Shown: positions 62,700 to 64,000 of the stretch, in pieces
How positions within the stretch are numbered: position 1 is the first letter of the stretch
Layout: each line of letters starts with the position of its first letter
From: Burkholderiales bacterium
GTDB taxonomy: Bacteria > Pseudomonadota > Gammaproteobacteria > Burkholderiales > SG8-41
DNA length: 64,000 nucleotides
Assembly (NCBI GenBank): GCA_030683105.1
Contig: JAUXMZ010000048.1
Location: forward strand, 32,296 to 96,295
Reading direction: 5' to 3'
The notes under the pieces: generated by a model
The model's input: only the letters and a program-made list of their open reading frames with translations
The model's database searches: none
Told to the model about the DNA's origin: nothing
Translations under genes and position numbers: made by a program

Positions 62700-63824
62700 T
62701 TAGTGAAGATCAATAAAATCACTAGCAGCCTGACGGACTTGGCCCAATTCACCGGAACGGGTAGTGTTCGTCGTTTTGTCTCGTGCGTCGAAGAATTCCA
62801 GTATGCGCTGCGGCAGCCAGCCGAGGTTGCCGGGAAAAGGTCCGCTCATGAAACCGACGTGGCCCCCGTTCTCCGGTTGTTCGAGAAGAACCTGGGGGGA
62901 AACTTCATGCGGCGCGGGAAGCGCGCCGCATGGCAGAAACGGATCATTACAGGCATTGACGAGCAGCGTCGGCACGGTGATATCTCGCAGCAGCGGCTTG
63001 CTGCTGGCGCGCGTCCAGTAATCGTCGGTATCTAGGTAGCCATGCAGCGGCGCGGTCACCACATTGTCGAATTCGCGCAGCGTGCATGCCGCGCGCAGGC
63101 GCGCGGCATTGTACAGGCCGGGATGGTGTGAGAGCTTGGCGAGCGCCTTTTTCTTCATGGTCACCAGGAAATGACGCGCGTAAACGAGGTTGAGCCCATG
63201 GTCGAGGGCGTTACCTGCCGCCATCAGGTTAACCGGCGCCGACACGGCAGTGGCCCGATCGACCAATTCACGTGCGGAGGCGCCGGTTTCGCCGAGCCAT
63301 TTAAGCAGCGCATTGCCGCCCAACGAGACGCCTACCGCGTGTAGCGGCGCATGCGGACACAATCGCTTCAGCCTGCGCAGTATCCAGTCTATCTCAGTGC
63401 TGTCACCTGAGTGATAGGCACGGGGCAGCCGGTTCATTTCACCGCTGCAGCCGCGGAAGTGGACCACGACGCCGCGCCAGCCGCGCGCACGGACGGCGTG
63501 CATCAGCGCGAGCGCGTAATGACTGCGCGAACTGCCTTCGAGCCCGTGGAACAGAACAACCAATGGCGCCGTCGCCGGCTCCCGAATCCCGGGAATAGGG
63601 CTTTCATTGCGCGGCGTATGTTGGATTCCTTCACCCCAATCAGTTAAGTCAGACCGGAGCGATGGTGGCGCCGGTTTGACTGCCCAGTCGAGATCGATGA
63701 AGTCACCGTCGGGCGTGTCCCAGCGCTCGCGCCGGTAGGTGACGCGCGGTCGCGGCGCGCCGAGCGCGGCGTATAGGGTCTGGGCATGGCCGCCGGGCAG
63801 CCAGATAGGGGCGATGTAGTTCAT
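62700..63824 (-). CDS. YheT-like alpha/beta-hydrolase
   Basis: 374 residues. The family opening IAPIWLPGGHAQTLYAALGA and RRERWDTPDGDFIDLDWAVK precede LVVLFHGLEGSSRSHYALAL and HFRGCSGEMNRLPRAYHSGD; the nucleophile elbow is AVGVSLGGNALLKWLGE (Ser), and NACNDPFLPCGALPAPHEVS with ENGGHVGFM supplies Asp and His. Cytosolic hydrolase of unknown substrate. The frame contains a Pro/Ser-rich insert (TDWGEGIQHTPRNESPIPGI) before the core domain that standard YheT lacks. Confidence 0.92.
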   Translation of the reverse strand: MNYIAPIWLPGGHAQTLYAALGAPRPRVTYRRERWDTPDGDFIDLDWAVKPAPPSLRSDLTDWGEGIQHTPRNESPIPGIREPATAPLVVLFHGLEGSSRSHYALALMHAVRARGWRGVVVHFRGCSGEMNRLPRAYHSGDSTEIDWILRRLKRLCPHAPLHAVGVSLGGNALLKWLGETGASARELVDRATAVSAPVNLMAAGNALDHGLNLVYARHFLVTMKKKALAKLSHHPGLYNAARLRAACTLREFDNVVTAPLHGYLDTDDYWTRASSKPLLRDITVPTLLVNACNDPFLPCGALPAPHEVSPQVLLEQPENGGHVGFMSGPFPGNLGWLPQRILEFFDARDKTTNTTRSGELGQVRQAASDFIDLH

Positions 63825-63873
63825 CTGGTAAGCGGTAAGTGGGTAGTTCGTAAGCCGTAAGCGGGCAAGTCTC

Positions 63874-63895
63874 AGCGTTCGTCGAACGCTTTTTT
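63874..63895 (+). terminator. Hairpin with T-run
   Basis: AGCGTTC-gtc-GAACGCT followed by ttttt: a 7-base-pair stem with loop of three. A second copy of gtctcagcgttcgtcgaac is at 63913-63931, without the T-run. It faces rightward, although no rightward gene precedes it closely, so its role is open; it could insulate the gene starting at 63958. Confidence 0.45.
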
Positions 63896-63957
63896 GACGT
63901 TAACGTGACCGAGTCTCAGCGTTCGTCGAACAGTCATAGCGTGCCTTGGAAGGGTTT

Positions 63958-64000
63958 ATGTTCATGTCGGTATGGGAGTTCATGGAGCAGGGGCTGGTCT
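63958..64000 (+). CDS. Start of a gene running off the window
   Basis: ATG at 63958 preceded by aaggg; the first residues are MFMSVWEFMEQGLV and the frame is open to the edge. A second ATG two codons later is possible. Too short to name. Confidence 0.4.
   Translation, partial: MFMSVWEFMEQGLV

Overview
The window looks like a betaproteobacterial chromosome (Burkholderiales/Nitrosomonadales type), about 60% GC by eye. The evidence is the gene order glyA-nrdR-ribD-ribE ... ribB-ribH-nusB-thiL-pgpA-cinA-recA-recX-alaS, the divergent darP/pmbA pair, and several 'Bug' type periplasmic solute receptors, a hallmark of this group. No tRNA, rRNA or CRISPR array was seen.

Layout. 1-671 is the end of an amidohydrolase gene. 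1.1-9.9 kb is an accessory, defence-like island with AT-richer genes: an unknown two-domain protein, two consecutive HEPN proteins (both with an intact R-x4-H motif), a DUF4238 protein, and a convergent 1161-residue single-chain restriction-modification enzyme. 10-31 kb is a catabolic/accessory stretch: Bug receptors, an Asp/Glu-racemase-like protein, an enolase-superfamily enzyme, a toxin-antitoxin cluster, a quinone reductase, a hydroxyacid dehydrogenase, a ThDP enzyme, an amidase, a CaiB-type CoA transferase, a UMF1 transporter and Mrr-like nuclease-fold proteins. 32-39.5 kb holds hicBA, an esterase, mogA, darP/pmbA and a TRAP transporter. 39.7-56.1 kb is the housekeeping block for one-carbon, riboflavin and thiamine metabolism, recombination and alaS, interrupted at 43.3-47.1 kb by a second Bug/amidohydrolase/maleate-isomerase-like catabolic insert. 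56.5-63.8 kb holds malate synthase, a ketopantoate-reductase-like protein, a ScfR/RamB-like regulator, a phosphohexomutase and a YheT-like hydrolase.

The most unusual structure is between the genes. At least a dozen intergenic palindromic elements share a frame, with outer ends like caaaa(tct)aaa and tctttttga. Their arms are arrays of 9-10 base units of three types: cacagagga, gccgatgaac and cacggag. One element encloses exactly one gene, a GxxExxY-family protein with a PD-(D/E)xK signature, between 29-base inverted repeats. Two copies of the cacggag type carry the same 55-base core in opposite orientation. Some element ends supply the stop codons of neighbouring genes. A separate oddity is a 158-base tandem triplication of the 3' end of alaS in which the first two spacers are identical but the repeated coding tails differ mostly by silent changes.

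Best candidates for undescribed biology: the HEPN-HEPN-DUF4238 island, the GxxExxY/palindrome element family, and the alaS tail array.
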